Assembly: GCA_944323095.1 (NCBI GenBank)
Contig: CALURE010000086.1
Coordinates: forward strand, 1-6,672
DNA length: 6,672 bases
Source: Candidatus Gastranaerophilales bacterium
GTDB taxonomy: Bacteria; Cyanobacteriota; Vampirovibrionia; Gastranaerophilales; Gastranaerophilaceae
Reading direction: 5' to 3'
The notes under the pieces were generated by a model. It saw nothing but the letters and a program-made list of their open reading frames with translations. It was not told the DNA's origin and did no database searches. Below are positions 5,363-6,672 of this stretch, piece after piece. Made by a program: the position numbers and the translations under genes. Within the stretch, counting starts at the first letter, position 1; the number at the start of each line of letters is the position of its first letter.

Positions 5363-6274
5363 TTATTTCATAATAATTTCACCAATAATATCAGGATATT
5401 TTTTCATAAGTAATTCGGCAAAATCATCTGTATCCATTTGTGTTATGACAATTGATAAAAGATCATTAGGTAATTCATGAAGCATTTTTTGAATATATTC
5501 CGGTTCAATAACTGCCATACTTTTAACAACATCAGGTTTTTGTTTTTCTCTGTATATAATGGTTGTGTAAGCGTGCGGGTCAAATAATTGAAACCATTCA
5601 TCATGTTCTTTCCCGAGTGAGAGAACAAGCTGTTGCTTTTGTGTCGGTTGAAACGCTCTTAAAGCATCCTGATATTCTAACGGGTTAAGCTGTGAAAATT
5701 TTTTAGAAAGATCAAAGCTTTTAAGATTTTCACACGGTTCACCTGTAATTTGTTCTAAAACCTGAGCAACGTATTCTTCCGGAATTGATTGGATATGTTT
5801 AAGTATTTTATTTTTATCAATATCTGTGCTGGTTAAAAATTTATCAAGCTGCTCATCCGGCATAAGTTGTACGATTTCTTCCTGTGAAAACATTTGAAAA
5901 ACAGTATTCACAAGTTGTTCGGGAGGTAATTCTTCCAGCATCTTCATTAATTTGTCGTCAGTGAAGAAATATAATCCCTGCTGCAGATCTTTTTCTTCCA
6001 TCAGAGGCAGGAATGTCTGTAACTGCTGGGCAGTCATTTCTCTCAAAATCATATATTTGTTATTAGGATTTGCGAGTTCGAATAATTCAATAAGCAGATT
6101 TACATTTGTGGTTAATTCCTGAGCCAGTTCAACAGCTTTCTGGTTCCCTTGCGCAGCTTCTGCTTCAATAATTTCATCAACAGACATTGTCGCATATTTC
6201 TGTTGAAATGTAGCGCTGTTTATATTAAGTAAATTTTGAATATATTCAATATTAGAATCAACAACTAAACTCAT
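5363..6274 (-). CDS. Hypothetical all-helical repeat protein (303 aa), MgtE-N/FliG-like pattern
   Basis: I do not recognise a specific family. The 303-aa protein has no signal peptide, no membrane segment and a single cysteine (C181), so it should be soluble and cytoplasmic. It is rich in Gln, Glu and Leu. From about residue 70 on it reads as short helix pairs with recurring L(P/N)xEx(L/Y) turns: EELPPEQL (114-121), QLMPDEQL (136-143), SIPEEYV (163-169), IEPEYI (256-261) and HELPNDLL (266-273). This recalls the helical repeats of the MgtE N-terminal domain and FliG, so protein binding or scaffolding is a reasonable guess, not a finding. AGGAG at 6283-6279, 4 nt before the ATG, supports the start. 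A perfect TATAAT at 6291-6286 sits too close to include that site in the transcript, so the true promoter is probably upstream. The gene converges on the XRE-type gene with a 3-bp gap. Confidence 0.85.
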   Translation of the reverse strand: MSLVVDSNIEYIQNLLNINSATFQQKYATMSVDEIIEAEAAQGNQKAVELAQELTTNVNLLIELFELANPNNKYMILREMTAQQLQTFLPLMEEKDLQQGLYFFTDDKLMKMLEELPPEQLVNTVFQMFSQEEIVQLMPDEQLDKFLTSTDIDKNKILKHIQSIPEEYVAQVLEQITGEPCENLKSFDLSKKFSQLNPLEYQDALRAFQPTQKQQLVLSLGKEHDEWFQLFDPHAYTTIIYREKQKPDVVKSMAVIEPEYIQKMLHELPNDLLSIVITQMDTDDFAELLMKKYPDIIGEIIMK

Positions 6275-6429
6275 AAAACTCCTGAATTATATATAATCTA
6301 AAAAATATAACGGAAAATTTTTTCAAAAACTTTAACAATTGTAACTTTTCGTAATAAATAGAATTTTTATATAAATAACGTCATTATATATTAATTTATA
6401 GGACTGAGTAATAGTATCATGCTAAACTT

Positions 6430-6464
6430 GTTTCAGAATCTCTCAAATAATAAGCTACTGAAAC
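6430..6464. repeat. Inverted repeat GTTTCAG...CTGAAAC
   Basis: GTTTCAG (6430-6436) and CTGAAAC (6458-6464) are perfectly complementary, extendable by a G-T and a T-A pair, around a 21-nt loop. A short direct repeat AGAATCT overlaps it (6435-6441 and 6471-6477). It is not followed by a T-run, so it is not an obvious terminator. It could be an operator or part of a structured RNA. Confidence 0.35.
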
Positions 6465-6553
6465 GAATTTAGAATCTGCCCTGAATTTATTTAATTGGTG
6501 CTGTATCGAAACTATTTAATGTAAAGTTGTATATAAATTCCATAAATAAGTTC

Positions 6554-6582
6554 TTGATTTTAAAAAATGTTTATGATACATT
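6554..6582 (+). promoter_or_regulatory. Candidate promoter of tRNA-Ile
   Basis: TTGATT (6554-6559, 4 of 6 to the -35 consensus) is followed after 17 nt by TACATT (6577-6582, 4 of 6 to the -10), preceded by TGA, which fits an extended -10 (TGn). Transcription would begin about 12 nt before the mature tRNA at 6601. Confidence 0.4.
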
Positions 6583-6600
6583 TAATTTTGCTGACATTGC

Positions 6601-6672
<72 letters not shown>

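Larger units (their letters stand above)
6275..6600. other. AT-rich intergenic region without a convincing gene
   Basis: These 326 bp separate the divergent 303-aa gene and tRNA-Ile. They contain no credible coding frame; the longest ATG frame I noticed is 17 codons at 6419-6472 without a Shine-Dalgarno. They hold the ribosome binding site of the minus gene, an 8-bp palindrome ACAATTGT (6335-6342), an inverted repeat at 6430-6464 and a candidate tRNA promoter near 6554-6582. The middle part could hold a small RNA, but no family is recognisable. Confidence 0.7.

Noticed and set aside
6419..6472. Possible 17-codon peptide gene (MLNLFQNLSNNKLLKRI)
   Set aside because: There is no Shine-Dalgarno site and no fitting promoter; a frame this short is expected by chance in AT-rich DNA.

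Overview
The window looks like low-GC bacterial chromosome. My best guess is a lineage on the cyanobacterial side of the tree, such as Vampirovibrionia/Melainabacteria (Gastranaerophilales type). The reasons are the cyanobacterial-looking DnaB N-terminus (PQNIEAEEAVLG), a secreted SLH-domain surface protein in an AT-rich genome, and a 303-aa glutamine-rich helical protein unlike textbook model-organism proteins. This is inference from style; a 16S or marker-gene placement would decide it. I see no phage structural gene, transposase, integrase, CRISPR array or rRNA.

Layout: (1) 1-1865, minus: 5' part of a large secreted protein with a signal peptide, a very cysteine-rich N-terminus and three SLH domains. 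It is open along its whole visible length and runs off the left edge. (2) 1866-2050: divergent regulatory region with a ribosome binding site, a leader hairpin, a perfect DnaA box and a near-consensus promoter. (3) 2051-2830, plus: amino-acid-type solute-binding lipoprotein without its transporter. (4) 2834-4210, minus: replicative helicase DnaB. (5) 4312-4833, plus: stand-alone PncC/CinA-C amidohydrolase. (6) 4817-5056, minus, and 5141-5359, plus: a divergent pair of tiny DNA-binding regulators, LuxR/GerE type and XRE type. They share an 84-bp control region with a perfect TTGACA-17-TATAAT promoter and a dyad operator candidate. (7) 5363-6274, minus: 303-aa all-helical repeat protein of unknown function. 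(8) 6275-6600: AT-rich intergenic region with an inverted repeat and a likely tRNA promoter. (9) 6601-6672, plus: tRNA-Ile(GAT), cut 2 nt before its mature end.

Two organisational features stand out. The seven protein genes alternate strictly in strand (- + - + - + -), so each is probably its own transcription unit. All three convergent junctions are extremely tight (3 bp, 17-bp overlap, 3 bp) with no convincing intrinsic terminator. In addition, the three plus-strand genes lack Shine-Dalgarno sequences and have promoter elements placed so that transcription would start at or within a few bases of the ATG, which suggests leaderless mRNAs. Three of the four minus-strand genes have clear Shine-Dalgarno sites.

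The genes do not form one pathway. The best candidate for a local system is the LuxR/XRE pair, whose back-to-back promoters and bracketing dyad look like a compact transcriptional switch. The neighbours are housekeeping (DnaB, PncC, tRNA-Ile), nutrient sensing or uptake (the binding protein), and cell surface (the SLH protein).
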